A stretch of DNA of 64,000 nucleotides from Tetrastigma voinierianum (Eukaryota; Streptophyta; Magnoliopsida; Vitales; Vitaceae), in contig JAEQBH010006857.1 of the NCBI GenBank assembly GCA_016808115.1, positions 57,423-121,422 of the forward strand, read 5' to 3'. Position 1 is the stretch's first letter. Every line of letters starts with the position of its first letter. A program made the translations under genes and the position numbers. This document shows, piece after piece, positions 1 through 10,870 of the stretch. The notes under the pieces were generated by a model that saw only the letters and a list, made by a program, of their open reading frames with translations, had not been told where the DNA came from and searched no databases.

Positions 1-1069
1 TTTCCCCTCTTAGGCAGGGTTTCATTTGAATATTTGCTACCATCCAAGATCCGCACCAGCCCAGTAGCTCGCCAGGGCTCGCGGGTTTTGCGGCGGCGCG
101 GCGCCCCTCCTATCATTGAGGCCTGTGGTCCTTGCACCGGCGGTAGGGTATGGGTCGCTTGGTAGCCATCCATTTGGGGCTAGTTGATTCGGCGGGTGGG
201 TTGTTACACACTCCTTAGCGGTTTAGAGCCCATGACACCGTCTGTTTGTGTGAATCTTTGCACGCGGGTTCCCAGGTTAAGCCAGCGATTAGGCCACCAA
301 ATAACGAAACTGGGGACATCCCATGCTCGCCGGGTTCTGCTTACCAAAAATGGCCCACTTGGAGCTCTCGATTCCATGGCCCGGCTCAATGGAGCAGCCG
401 TGCCGTCCTATTTATTAAAAGTTTGAGAATAGGTCGAGGGCGTTGCGCCCGATGCCTCTAATCATTGGCTTTACCCTATAGAACTCGCCCTTGATCCGGC
501 TATCACGAGGAAACTTCGGAGAGACCGGCCTACGAGATGGATTCGATTAGTCTTCCGCCCTATGCCCAGTCAGGCGAGCGATTTGCCGTCAATATCGCTG
601 CGGGCCTCACGAGTTTCCTGCAGCCGCCCTTTCGGGCATAGTTCACCATCTTTCGGTCTAGGCAGTCATGCTCTCGCTCAGACCTTCCCGGAAGATCAAG
701 GTCGATTGACGGTGCACCCGCGGCGATCCATGATCGGCTTCCTTCGCCTTCAGGGTTTACTAGCCAGTTGACTCGCACACATGTCGGACTCCTTGAGTCA
801 GGTGTTTCAGGCCAGATTGAGGTCGGGGGCCCGGCGAAGCCGACCGCCATGGCGCCGCGGGTGCGAGCGCGCGGGCGGCGTCTTATTGCATTCCACGATC
901 GGCGACGGCGTCTCCACGGGTATGGCCCCTGGCCGGGCTTGGTCGCCGCCCCAGCCGCGTCGGTCGCGCCCAGAGTCAATCGCGAGGCCGTGGATCGCCG
1001 TTCCATCCGACCCGGGACGCGTCGCCGACCCCATCCTCCGCTTCCCTCCGACAATTTCATGACACTCAC

Positions 1070-1132
<63 letters not shown>

Positions 1133-1448
1133 TGCTTGATATTTAACTGTAGGCCGGAATTCTGGCAGGTGGGCATTCCCAAACTCTTGGAGCTCGTCGT
1201 GGCGCCTCGTGGTGCGGCGAGTCCAAACACGTGAGCTCTCACCTCTTGGCGCCCCTTCCGGGGGACTTGGGCGATCGCTTGGCGGGGAGCGCTTCTCAGA
1301 CCTGATTCGGACCAGGCGGGGCTGCTTGGAGTTCTGTTGGGCTTTTCAGTTCAGCTCGCCGTTACTAAGGAATCCTTGTAAGTTTCTTTTCCTCCGCATA
1401 TTGATATGCTTAAACTCGTGGTGTTCCACTTTGACACAGGTCATTGTC
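1..1448 (-). rRNA. 25S rRNA, 5' part (unit A)
   Basis: This is the 5' half of a plant large-subunit rRNA gene, cut off by the left edge of the window. The reverse complement of the conserved 5' end is seen near 1381-1415: a TTTCTTTTCCTCCGC block followed by TTGATATGCTTAAACTC, which is the region of the universal ITS4 primer. The homologous stretches in units B (about 28.6-29.96 kb) and C (about 47.9-49.23 kb) align along its length. Many one- to few-base gaps and substitutions separate it from normal plant 25S. They are not shared with the other units, so they are either decay or sequencing error. The 5' end is placed by analogy with unit B and is uncertain by about 10 bases. Confidence 0.93.
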
Positions 1449-1689
1449 GAGTTCGGGCCTTTCCTTGGTGCCAGTCATTGAAGCCTTCGCGCCAAACATG
1501 GAACTCTCTCATCTCCCTCAGACGAGGGAAAGGATCGAGTTCGTTCAAACCACGGCACATCGGCTGGTACCATCGCCGCGGGGCGAATTTTTAACCAACC
1601 CGCGGCGCGATGTTCCATGGGAGAGGCCCGATGTGCGCCCGACTCGAAGCCCCGCACTCGGCGATGGGTGGAGAGGCTGGCGTGTCGCG
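1449..1689 (-). other. ITS2 (unit A)
   Basis: Internal transcribed spacer between 5.8S and 25S, defined only by the flanking rRNA ends. It is GC-rich, as expected of monocot ITS2, and its segments recognisably match ITS2 of units B and C, for example the CGATGTTCCA(T)GGGAG block near 1609-1622. Confidence 0.8.
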
Positions 1690-1843
1690 TGGCGCCCGAG
1701 CGGGCGTGCCCTCGACCCTGGCGTCGGCGGGCGCGGCTGCGTTCAAAGACTCGGTGATTCACGATACGATTCACACCCGAAGTAACCGCATTTTGCTACA
1801 TTCTTCATCGATCACGAGCCTAGATATCGTTCTTAGAGTCGTT
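1690..1843 (-). rRNA. 5.8S rRNA (unit A)
   Basis: The reverse complement shows the conserved 5.8S signature: ATTTTGCTACATTCTTCATCGAT near 1790-1811, followed by GAGCCTAGATATC and AGAGTCGTTT at the 5' end near 1843. The GTTCAAAGACTCG block near 1741 is the conserved 3' half. The length of about 154 bases is close to the usual 155-165. Some conserved positions are altered, such as loss of bases in GATGCGAGAGCC, so the gene may be decayed or miscalled. Confidence 0.9.
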
Positions 1844-2094
1844 TGTGATTCATGTTACATTATTCCAGCCTTTTGTGACCGAAGCGGCGGGATAGCGTTA
1901 TTCGCTCTCTTTTCATGGCGTTTCCACGCCCGGGTTCGGTGTTAGTGGATCGGAAGGTCCGGCAAGACGCCCCCATGCAGGCGAGAGAGGCAAGGCTGGC
2001 GCCGATCCATAAGAGGCGGTGGAGGGCTCTGCGCCAGCTGCGCTCGGCAGTTGTTAAACAGCGTGTTCACGGGTGATTAGGTGTTAGGTTCGAC
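1844..2094 (-). other. ITS1 (unit A)
   Basis: Internal transcribed spacer between 18S and 5.8S, about 250 bases, bounded by the 5.8S 5' end and the 18S 3' end. It is similar in size and content to the matching intervals in units B and C. Confidence 0.8.
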
Positions 2095-2219
2095 AATGAT
2101 CCTTCCGCCGGAGTTCACCTGGAAGCCTTGTTGACTTTTCTCCTTCCTGCAAATGATAAGGTTCGGTGGACTTCTCGCGCGTCGCGGGCGTGAAGCAAGC
2201 TCACGTCGCCTTAGCGATC

Positions 2220-2253
<34 letters not shown>

Positions 2254-2778
2254 AGCGACGGGGCGGTGTGTCTGAAGGGCAGGATGGTCAGCCTTGGTGA
2301 TGACTCGTAGCTTGCACTAAAAATTCCACCGTTGAAGACCAACAATTGCAATGATCTATCAATCGATGGGAATTTCAAAGATTCACAGGGCTTGTCGGCC
2401 CGAGGCTATGGGCTAGTTGAATACATCCGGTGTAGCGCGGCGTGCGACCCAGGCATCTAAGGGCATCCACGGACCTGTTCTGGCCGCCTGAAACTGCTTG
2501 GCTGGCGGTCATAGTCCTCACAGAAATGGTTGCGGAGGATGCCTTGCATAGCTAGTTGCGGTGAGGTCTCGTTCGTTAGCGAGATTAGCAACGGACAAAT
2601 AAACCCGCAACTAAGAGCGACCATGCCACCACCCATAGAATCAAGAAAGAGCTCTCGATCTGTCAATCCTTCGCATGTCTGGACACGGTAAGTTTCCGAG
2701 TGTTGAGTCGAATTAAATGTGATTTCAGCTCTGATGGTGCCTTGAGTCGATTCCTTTAAGTTGATATTGAACCATACT

Positions 2779-2813
<35 letters not shown>

Positions 2814-3532
2814 GTGCCGGTAGTCCTAAAAAGCAACATCCGGCGATCCACACAGTCGAGCATCGTTTATGGTTGAGACTAGGACGGTGTCGATCGTCTT
2901 GGAGCCCCCGACTTTCGTTCTTGATTAATGAAAACATCACCAGCAAATGCTTTTGTGATTGTTAGGTCTTTCATAAATCCAAGAATTTCACCTGCGACTG
3001 AAATACGAATGCCCCATTGTCCACATTTGATCATTGCTCCGATCGAGTGACCCGATGGGACGAAATCTATGATGTTATCCCGTACTAATGCATCGCCGTG
3101 GGCTTGCTTTGAGCATCATTTCTTCAAGTAAGCGACCTTAGGACACGACCCGACAAGTTAAGACCGGGAGCGCATCGGCCGTTAGAAGGACAAGGGACCG
3201 GTGCGCACCGTAAGGCGGACCGACCGACCCATCCCAAGTCGACTCACGAGCTTTTAAGCGCAACAGCTTAAATATACGCTATTGGGTACAGGATTACATA
3301 ATTTCTTGTGCGAGACTTGCCCTCAATGGATCCTCGTTAAAGGAGTTTGGGTGTACTCATTCCAATTACCCGGACTCAAGAGCGGTATTGTTTATTGTCA
3401 CTACCTCCCCGTGTCGAGATTAGGTAATTTGCGGCGCTCTTTTGCCTTCCTTGGATATGGTAGCCGTTTCTCGAACTCCTCTCTCAGGAATCGAACCCTA
3501 ATTCTTTCATCACGAGTCAATACCATGTTAGG
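2095..3532 (-). rRNA. 18S rRNA, 3' part, interrupted (unit A)
   Basis: This is the 3' four-fifths of a plant 18S gene. The reverse complement starts with the conserved 3' end (AATGATCCTTCCGC near 2095) and contains GACCAACAATTGCAATGATC near 2336, CCATAGAATCAAGAAAGAGC near 2632 and GGAACCCAAAAACTTTGATT near 2785. AACTTAAATATACGCTATTG lies near 3265. It ends at TACCATGTTAGG (3521-3532), where an LTR retrotransposon begins abruptly. The 5' remainder lies 6.2 kb away at 9714-10036. Together the parts give about 1.76 kb against about 1.81 kb for plant 18S, so little besides scattered bases has been lost. An uninterrupted 18S RNA cannot be made from this unit unless the element is removed. Confidence 0.95.
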
Positions 3533-4409
3533 TGTCACGCCTACTTTTTATAGGTAATGTAGCGCCTAGGAACCCTTCAGGCCAGCCCTTCTCAATGCCT
3601 CGCTTGTCTCTCGAGACACAAGGCTTACGGGGCACTCTCTGACTCGTATTTTATTGGCTACTAAAATACAAGAAAATTTACATGAGCTCACACACAGCTT
3701 CGGGGCTCAATGGCACTACGTGGATCCAACTCAGACATAATGAATTAACCAAGTGAGGACAGGCCCGCTATATAGGATGCTCAGGGAGCAAATCTGGTCT
3801 GCAATGCGACTGAGTCACACTCGACTCCTGATCTTCAATCAGGTAAACCATTATGATCCTTCCCGCATCGGGGTCACATTGGGGAATGAAACTCCTATGC
3901 GACCACGATTCCCACCACGGTGAGTCCTCCCCCCCCCAAGTGCAATTTAAAGCCTGAGGTCTTCCCACTTTGAGACCTTCCGCCACAGGAGTCCGACCAA
4001 GCAGGAGTCTTTCAGCCTAGGAGTAGAATCGCTAAGCAGGGAGTCCTACCCGCCTAGGAGTCCTTACTACATAGGACTCCTTAGGCTGTAGGAATCCTTG
4101 TTGCACTCGGATTAGGATGCTTGCCTGTGAGTCTCTGCCCACGTAGATAGGCGACATTCGCGGCGATTCCGTTTTGCCTCAAGTGCCGCGAGGCCTACAA
4201 GCTAGTGAGTGCGTGCGACCCTTTGTCTGGCGTCCCAATCGGGATTACTTGCTTGCCTTCCGGCTCATGTGCGTGCTTGGCTCCTTTGTGCCTCGGACAC
4301 ATGTTTTCCCAACCTTGCCTTGCTCGTTTTCCCTTAGGCGGGCCGTGGGGGACGGCGGCGCCCTCACGTGCCGCTACGGGACTCGTGTTATCTAGTCGAG
4401 GGGGCGACG
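3533..4409 (-). repeat. 3' LTR of chromovirus copy A
   Basis: Direct counterpart of 8852-9713. Shared landmarks are CTTCTCAATGCCTCGCTTGT near 3591, the TATTTTATTGGCTACTAAAA block (polyadenylation-type AATAAAA on the minus strand), a TATA-like CTATATAG at 3769-3776 and a tandem GGAGTC-rich block at about 3980-4090. It ends near ATCTAGTCGAGGGGGCGAC. Confidence 0.9.
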
Positions 4410-4410
4410 A

Positions 4411-4422
4411 GCTCTCCCCACT
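4411..4422 (-). promoter_or_regulatory. Polypurine tract of chromovirus copy A
   Basis: Read on the minus strand, AGTGGGGAGAGC lies directly before the 3' LTR, the expected place for the plus-strand primer of reverse transcription. Matching tracts lie beside the left LTRs of copies B (about 32857-32870) and C (about 52017-52030). Confidence 0.65.
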
Positions 4423-4499
4423 AGAGGTATTCAACGTCTCGTTGACTTCAGCAGCGCGTACTGAGGATCGATCTTCAAGCGCCCCTGATGGCACCCTTT

Positions 4500-4990
4500 T
4501 CCCTGACTTGCCTCCAGCGGCGGGCGTCCTTCCAATGAATCAAGTACTCGGTCCACTTGTTCTTCCAGTTCCCCATCTTCCTATCCTGCAGGATGCTTGC
4601 AATCTCTTTGTTGAACTCGACTCTAACCATGGGCGGGTTCCGCTTTGCTTGCACTCTGTCGGGACTAGGATCACTATGATAAGGCTTTAGGAAGCTTACA
4701 TGGAATGTCGGGTGAAGCTTAACCTCTCTGGTAGCTTCAGTTTGTAGGCCACGTTCCCTATACGCTTCCACTGACTTCAAAGGGTCCAGCCATTTCGAAT
4801 CAAACCTCTTTGGCTGCTTAATTCTGATCTTTTTCCAGTCGAGTTAACTCAGCAGAACCATCTCCCCTTGCTCAAATTCCAGAGGTCTCCTGTCTCTGTC
4901 CGCATACGTCTTCATGCATCTACTTGCCTTCTCTAGGGCGTCTACGGCTTCATCAGCCAAATCTTGCGAGACTTTGCAAACATGCGCTAA
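4500..4990 (-). pseudogene. Integrase C-terminus and chromodomain, copy A (frameshifted)
   Basis: Minus-strand translation between about 4990 and 4830 reads as the integrase C-terminal region, with segments such as DALEKASRCMKTYADRDRR and PLEFEQGEMVLLS. After a stop and a frame change, 4780-4500 continues with KLHPTFHVSFLKPYHSDPSP and a chromodomain-like stretch ending TEYLIHWKDA. In chromoviruses this module ends the polyprotein and, in the integrase, is thought to guide integration to particular chromatin. The match to Galadriel-type elements is from memory of the family. Frameshifts near 4840 and 4530 break the reading frame. Confidence 0.85.
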
Positions 4991-6402
4991 TTGGGCTCTG
5001 CCCGTCGGGTTGCTCTGCGTAACGATGCGTCCGAGCGTGCGTGGGTGCAGAACAATTGCTACCTCAAGGGCTCATGCACGTAGGTGAACCGGCTGCGGAT
5101 TGTGGGACAGCTACTTGGCCGGCTCTAAAGTTCCAACCCGATTTTTCGAGAGGGCATCCGCAGTGGCTGTCTCTTCCGACGTCGATTCACTCTCTACGTG
5201 ACATCGGTGCGAGGGTGATTCCTTGATCGAGAACTTGCATTACGTACCCCATCTTGAGCGGATCAACCTTAAAACACCTTTTATGTAGCGTCTGATCGCT
5301 TACTGTCTTGAGGCATCCCAGAAGTGTTCTGACATTCTTTGAAGAAGATCGCCTTGTTGCCTCTTCAATTTGGACACTCTCGAGTGCAGGATGAAGATAG
5401 CGTACTTGGAGAACCTGTCTGCAACACAGCGTCAGGCCCTCTACTTTGAGCCAGTGAAGTCCATCGATACACTGCTTGCCATGGCTCGGAATGGAGCGGG
5501 GGCTGTAACAATCCGCTTCCTTCTTATTTCGGTCGCACATCAGCAGCGAGCAACTGGCGTAATGTGACATAATAGCACGTCTTCCTTCATCTTAGGTAAT
5601 GAAAGACCGTGCCAAACGATTATAAAGTTCTTTCCTCTCACAGGTGACGGCCCATCGTATGTCTGTCCCTTGGCGAAATAATGCCAGACACAGAGGCACG
5701 CCTAACTTCCCTCCCTCAGTCTGACAACTCATTCTCGAGCCAGTGTCGCCTCGTGGTGCCATCTCACTGCTCTACCAGCTTTTGATCGTTGAGGTCTTGT
5801 GCGACCGATCTAACTCATTTGTTTGAAATCTGTCCTGGCCCAGGCTGCGATCCCGCATCTTGCCACTTCCTTCACCTTTCGAGCATCGCCACTTGGTTGT
5901 GTCGACGGAAACGTGCACCCTGAAAATCAAAATGGAGCCAGGGGCTCTTGCCATCGAGCTTGCTTGCGATGCTTCTTACGAGTTGTGAAGAAGGTGTTGG
6001 CAAGCTTTCATTAATGGAGTCCACTCACTATGACGAGGTTCCATTCGTAGTGCTTCGAGTCTCGACGATGGATGACGCGATCCATCTCTTTCTCATAAAT
6101 GACTGGTACCTTTCCTCTGTGCATTCAACTTCCAGACTCAGGCTCTTTGGATGCCCCTCTTGCACCGACTCCACCTGGGGCCACTGTCCAGGCGCATCGT
6201 GTGCATGACAGTGACTCCATGTCGAGAGCGGGTCTGGCGGCTCTACCGGGTGGTCGCGTCTTTGAGCTTACGGGCGACCGGCCTCTGCATCCCATTCCCT
6301 TCCTCTCTTTTTTCCAAAGGTCATTGAAACCTTGCTATCTTGGAGACCGCCCGATTATAAATCTCTGTAGTAGTTTGCTAAGCGAGGCGTCCGTGGGTTA
6401 TG

Positions 6403-6920
6403 TCACCTTGGTGGGCACGGCGATCGAGTGCTGCCACCTTCGCACCATCCATCCTGATCACGGACTTTGAAATCAGGTGACCCAAGAACTTGATCTCGGT
6501 CTAAGCAAACTCGCACTTCTCTTCCTTGACATACAAGCGGGTTACGCCTCGATGCATCGACACCCGTCTCAGTGTACCACGTGATCTTGTAGAGTCGAAC
6601 GTAGATCACTATGTCGTCCAAGTATACCACCACGAATGAATCAGTCGAATAGGGACGTATTCCTTGAGGTTACAAAAGGTAAGCGGGAGCATTAAAGTCA
6701 AACCAAAAGGCATAACTAAAAATTCAAAACCCATAGAGTTACACATGTAGTCTTTGCCTCGTCCCTTGACCCGCAGCGGCACTTGCCAATATCCAGATCG
6801 CAAGTCTAGCTTGGTGGAAGTACTCGACCCTTGCTCAATCGGTCGAGCATTTCCGCGATAAGTGCTCCGGATACTTGTTCTTGATCGTGACTTTATTGGA
6901 TGCCCGATGATCACACACAT
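6403..6920 (-). pseudogene. Reverse transcriptase fragment, copy A
   Basis: Two overlapping minus-strand frames (6920-6609 and 6633-6403) together cover the RT palm. Visible motifs are KLDLRSGYWQV (substrate region), EFLVMPFGLT and the catalytic YLDD at 6624-6613, followed by IVIY. These are diagnostic of Ty3/gypsy RT. The region between MPFGLT and YLDD is frameshifted, so this is recorded as a broken coding segment. RNase H and the integrase core must lie between 6400 and 5000, but I could not read a continuous match there. Confidence 0.93.
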
Positions 6921-7592
6921 CGAAGCGTCCCATCTTGCTTCTTGAGAAGCGACCGCAGATTATACGAGGGCGCTTTGGAGGCTGGATCGGACCCGCATCC
7001 GGCCAACTCCGTCCAAGCGCGCTGCGCTCTCTCCAGATACGGTGGACTCATCGGAGTAGGGAGCTTGAGCGGGAGGTCTCGATACAGCACGAGCTGTCGG
7101 TAGTCAAATGCCTTCTCAGTGGCGGCTTCTTAGAGCGCTGGAGGCATAACATCGACCAAATCTCCTCGAGTATGGGGGCTATGGCATGCACCCTCAAACA
7201 CCTTGTCAGGCTTGATCTACGATCATTGCCGCGACATATGTTAACTCACCCTTCTAGAACCTTTCTCGAGTTCTTGCAGGCGGACAGGTCTTCTCGAAGG
7301 TCTCTTGGGCGGCACAGTCTGGAAGCCACAAAGCATGCATTCCTTCTCATCCATGATCAACAACCCATTCAAATTATTGGCAACAAGGCTACCTTGGCTC
7401 TTTGGGAGAAATGGTGCCTAATATAAAATCAAAATCATCGAAGGAACACTAAGGAAGTCTATCGTACCTTTCGATCCCCATACGAATTGCCATGTTCTTC
7501 GCCATTACCATGCGTCTCTTGTGCTTGGCTATTCTGGCTTTAAGCTTCTTGTCATCTTTAAGCGAGCTTCAAGCCGTCTGAGCGCTTCCCTT

Positions 7593-7625
7593 GATACAAA
7601 ATTGTGGGTCGCCCCAGCGTCTACC
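7593..7625 (-). pseudogene. Aspartic protease active site, copy A
   Basis: The minus strand encodes VDAGATHNFV, the active-site loop of a retroviral-type aspartic protease in its DAG form, where copy C has DSG. It lies between the gag zinc knuckle and the RT, as expected in a Ty3/gypsy polyprotein. The flanking sequence is out of frame with the gag fragment upstream. Confidence 0.8.
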
Positions 7626-7779
7626 AATACCCGCGATTTTCTTCCTCGGTCGTGACTCAACATATATGTGATCCTCGTAGTCGCCTCGGCCCGCATCGCA
7701 TTCAACAGCAGAGGGTTGGCTCTTGTAGAGGCCCTGCAACAAAGCTATCTTCCCGAGTCTTGACTCTGGAGTGCATTGA

Positions 7780-8488
7780 GCCTCCTTCTTTGGGCAATCC
7801 CTAAACCGATGTGGCCCATCGCAAATAAAACATCCGATGTAGCTGGTAGCTTGTGAAATTCGCCCTCTCCCCACTTTGCTTTCGCGTATCTGCGGCTTCT
7901 TCAACTTCCTGCCTCTTACTCTTGGGCTTTCCATCGACTTAGGTTCGACTCTTTGCTTTGTGGCCTTTCCCCTTTTGGGTGGGAGTAGAGGAAGAGGTCA
8001 CTGCAATAGTCGGATGGGCGGTCAGCCCTGCCGCCTGGCTGAGGCGAGTCTTGGACACCTTGCCTCCTCAGTTCAGTTTGAGCCCATCCCTGCAATCCGG
8101 ACATGAAGTTGAACAGCTTGTCGACTTCGGACATGTCCTTAATGTCAAGGATCAACGAGCTAAACTCCTTCACATAATCTCTAGCGAGCCCGTGCAGCGG
8201 TCTCTTGGAGGATTCCCTCGCCATCAGCGTGTTCGTGGGTAGAACTGATCCTTGATTCCTTTTCAAGATCTCGACTCTCGATCTTTGGTCGAAGCCAGCG
8301 GCTTATCGTCGCCGTTGCAGTCCGCCACGAAGTTTTGCATCACACATCAAATACATAGTAGTTATCGTTACTGTTCGCATTTTGGTATTCGGCGGCCCGA
8401 TGAAATATTGCTCCATGTCCCAGAGGAAGTTCTCCAAGTCTTTTGCGTTCCGCGCACCACCAAAAGTCTTGGGCTCAGGTACTCGCAC
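7780..8488 (-). pseudogene. gag domain with CCHC knuckle, copy A (frameshifted)
   Basis: The first minus-strand frame (8488-8303) reads RVPEPKTFGGARNAKDLENF followed by LWDMEQYF, the start of a plant retrotransposon gag domain. The next (8266-7916) contains DYVKEFSSLILDIKDMSEVD and FNFMSGLQGWAQTELRRQG, the core of the same domain. The third (7934-7569) contains CFICDGPHRFRDCP at 7832-7791, a C-x2-C-x3-H-x4-C knuckle that is one residue shorter between C and H than the classic form. Three frames for one domain means at least two indels. Gag would form the particle and bind the element RNA. Confidence 0.9.
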
Positions 8489-8833
8489 CTTCGCAGGAGG
8501 CGGATCTGCAGCAGATGGCGTGCCCTACACCACTGCTTGCTTCAGCAACACGATCTCCCCCTCTAGAGATCTGATCAACCATGAACTCATGGTCATAGCG
8601 CATTGGTCATGGAATGACCCCATCCGTTCCTCAACGGCTTTCTCTTGGGTCTCCATCGATTCACCCTGTGAGTCAAGTCACAAGACGACATCAGCGATGC
8701 GGTCGAAGGGTGGAGTTCGCCTCGGTTCTTTGTGCTATCTCGCGATCAAGCACGGACACTGGGGTGCTACCTCGGCCTACATCCTTGCTACTTGCTCACG
8801 CGGCTCATCAGTCATCCTCAGCGTTGGCCATCC

Positions 8834-8850
8834 TTAGCTCACGATACCAG
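8834..8850 (-). promoter_or_regulatory. Primer-binding site of chromovirus copy A
   Basis: On the minus strand, CTGGTATCGTGAGC lies immediately inside the 5' LTR. It resembles TGGTATCAGAGC, the complement of the initiator methionine tRNA 3' end used by many plant LTR elements. Copy C has TTGGTATCAGGCGA at 56281-56294, a closer match. Confidence 0.75.
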
Positions 8851-8851
8851 C

Positions 8852-9713
8852 TGTCGCCACGCCTGCTTTTTGCTCGTGTCGCGGCTGAGAAACCCGCTAG
8901 GCCGGCCTTCTCAATGCCTCGCTTGTCTCACCGAACCTGAGGCTTCTGGGGCACTCTCTGACTCGTATTTTATTAGCTACTAAAATACAAGACAATTTAA
9001 ATGAAGCTCCCACAACTTGGGGCTCAGTAACCTGTGGATCCAACTCAGGAACATAATGAATTAACAGTGAGCACCTTGAGGCCCTTTATATAGGATGCTG
9101 AGAAACGATCGATCTGATAATGACTAAGAGTCTACTACAACTCTAGTCTTCCAATCAATGACGGCTGAAATCCTTCCGCATTAGGAGTCTGGCTTGAATG
9201 GAAACTCTATACACAGCCACACGATTCCCACCACGAGTAGGAGTCCTCCCCCGCCTAGGAGTCTGTTCCGCCTAGGAGTCTTCCCGCCTTGGAGTCCAGC
9301 CCGCTTAGGAGTCTTTCCCGCCTAGGAGTAGGAGTCCTTCCCGCCTGGGAGTCCAACCCGCCTAGGAGTCCTTCCAGCATAGGACTCATGGGAACATTAG
9401 GAATCCCTTGTTGCACTCGGATTAGGATGCTTGCGTCAAGGCTCTGCCCGTAGATGGCGACATTAGCTCCGCGATTAGTTTGCCTCCAAGTGCCACGTGG
9501 GGCCCCTCTAGCCAGTGAGTCCGTGACAGCCACTGTGCGCGTCCTAGCCGGATTACTTGCTTGCCCCTTCCCTCATGTGCGTGCTTGGCTCACGCTTTGT
9601 GCCTGGGACACATGTTTTCCCAACCTTGCCTTGCTTTCGTTTCCCTTAGGCGGGCCGTGGGGCAAGCGGCGCCGTACCGCACGGGACTCGTGTTATCTAG
9701 TCGAGGGGCGACG
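8852..9713 (-). repeat. 5' LTR of chromovirus copy A
   Basis: Matches 3533-4409 along its length. It carries the TATTTTATTAGCTACTAAAA polyadenylation-type block near 8965, TATATAAAG on the minus strand at 9084-9092 as a likely TATA box, and a tandem block of TAGGAGTC-TTCCCGCC units at about 9236-9400. It ends at ATCTAGTCGAGGGGCGAC, followed by the 18S sequence. Confidence 0.9.
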
Positions 9714-10036
9714 GTGGGTATCTGTCAGTTGATAGGCGGATATTTGATGTGCGTCGCCCGACCGCGATGGCGTCGCGATCCGTCGAGTTATCATGAATCA
9801 TGAGGCGACGGGCGCCGCCAGCGTCTCGACCTTTATCTAATAAATGCATCCGCCCCGGTCGGGGTTTGTTGCGCGTGTGCGCTCTTAGAATTACTGCGGT
9901 TATCCGGTAGCAAGTACCATCGACAGCCTCATGGATTATTGACGTCGCGGTTTCACGGTCTGAATTAGTTTCGCGCCACACATGTCATAAGCTTAATCTT
10001 TGAACCAGCGTGCCGACTCTTGGCGGGATCGACGGT
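9714..10036 (-). rRNA. 18S rRNA, 5' part, interrupted (unit A)
   Basis: This is the remaining 5' part of 18S. It begins with the duplicated target site and GTTGATAGGCGG, then CGATCCGTCGAGTTATCATG near 9775 and CTTTATCTAATAAATGCATC near 9831. It ends with GCTTAATCTTTGA and a worn form of the universal 18S 5' end (GGATCGACGGTA, 10025-10036). It is separated from the rest of the gene by the chromovirus. Confidence 0.93.
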
Positions 10037-10614
10037 AGCATTCTTGTGCGTCGGAACCGCATGCACCTAGCTGGACCCTGATGGGTGGCGGGAGGCCACG
10101 AGCCCGGTCGTCGTACATACGCGTCTAAGCGATGAGCAGCAGCTCGGGCAATAGATACGATCATTAGATCCATGCGGAGTGGTAAGGTTCGCATCAGAAA
10201 CACGAGCCATCATCATGGCCTATTGCTGAAACCCACCCCATGGTCCTGCAGCGTGAGAGTACATGGGCGTGATCAGCACCAGGTCCACCTGCCCCATGAG
10301 CGAGCTAGGTGGAAAGAACTTGCATTCGAGAAAATTCCATCGGTGGGAGGCAGCACGGGAACCATTATTCGCGTGCCCAAGGCTTGATTGAGCGCTTTGT
10401 AGGCTAGAATGAGGGAGGGACGTGGGGCGATAGTTCGTTTACGAGCAAGGAGGCCTACCAGCCTGTTGCGAGCTACCACTCCACAGCCATCGGGTTGACT
10501 TCAAGATGCACCACACCGAACCGTGACTAGTTAGGAGTGCTGTGAATATCAGAAGCACAGGAAACAACAGTGATGCCTTTGTATTTTCATTGTAAGGCAT
10601 GAAGGAATGATAAC
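10037..10614 (-). other. 18S-proximal 5' ETS (unit A)
   Basis: Conserved single-copy spacer next to the 18S 5' end. The same sequence follows 18S in units B (38348-38890) and C (57489-58090), with shared blocks such as GATCATTAGATCC, GAGCTAGGTGGAAA and CGTGACTAGTT. There is no credible coding frame. It is the last part of the external transcribed spacer before the 18S start. Confidence 0.75.
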
Positions 10615-10870
10615 ATTATTTCCAAACAGCTAGAGATAGTTGGTCAAAGCTGACGAGAGAGACAAGCCTAGGCAATAAGATTGCAAGCCCTAGCGGGTCT
10701 AAGCCACCATGTCTAGGCAATGAACTAGGCCGAGGCACCATGTCTAGGCATGCACCGGCGAGCAGGTGCCCTAGGCATGTCATGGCACTAGTCCCGGGCA
10801 GGTGTAGGCAAGGCACTAGGAGGCGGGTGCTGGGCGAGAGCCTTAAGCCAAGGAACCTTGCCTAGGCAAG
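10615..10870 (-). repeat. Remnant of ETS subrepeats (unit A)
   Basis: A few diverged units built around CTAGGCATG and AGGCAAGGCACTAGG, equivalent to the start of the much longer ETS arrays in units B and C. It stops at AAGGAACCTTGCCTAGGCAA and runs straight into sequence that in units B and C lies beyond the AT-rich spacer. Confidence 0.7.

Larger units (their letters stand above)
3533..9713 (-). mobile_element. Ty3/gypsy chromovirus (Galadriel-like) inserted in 18S, copy A
   Basis: A complete-length LTR retrotransposon of 6181 bp on the minus strand, sitting inside 18S. It has LTRs at both ends (3533-4409 and 8852-9713), TG...CA-type termini partly miscalled at the right end, and a TSD read as GTTAGG/GTGGG for the GTAGG seen in copy C. 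An initiator-Met primer site lies next to the right LTR and a purine tract next to the left LTR. Minus-strand frames show, in element order, a retrotransposon gag domain, a CCHC knuckle, a DAG-type protease, RT with YLDD, an integrase C-terminus and a chromodomain. That order (gag-AP-RT-IN-chromodomain) is the chromovirus plan. The wording of the gag and chromodomain resembles the Galadriel clade from memory. No frame stays open for long, so this copy cannot make intact proteins as sequenced. Confidence 0.93.

Noticed and set aside
560..1096. Open frame of 178 codons on the minus strand
   Set aside because: It lies inside the 25S gene. Its long open state comes from GC-rich rRNA and it has no protein homology I recognise.
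4205..4690. Open frame of 161 codons on the plus strand
   Set aside because: It is antisense to the chromovirus LTR and chromodomain region. The real signal is on the minus strand.
3533..9713. Group I intron or R1/R2-type non-LTR element in the rRNA gene
   Set aside because: The insert has LTRs at both ends, a target duplication, a tRNA primer site and a gag-AP-RT-IN-chromodomain order. R elements lack LTRs and usually target 28S, and introns would not carry these genes.
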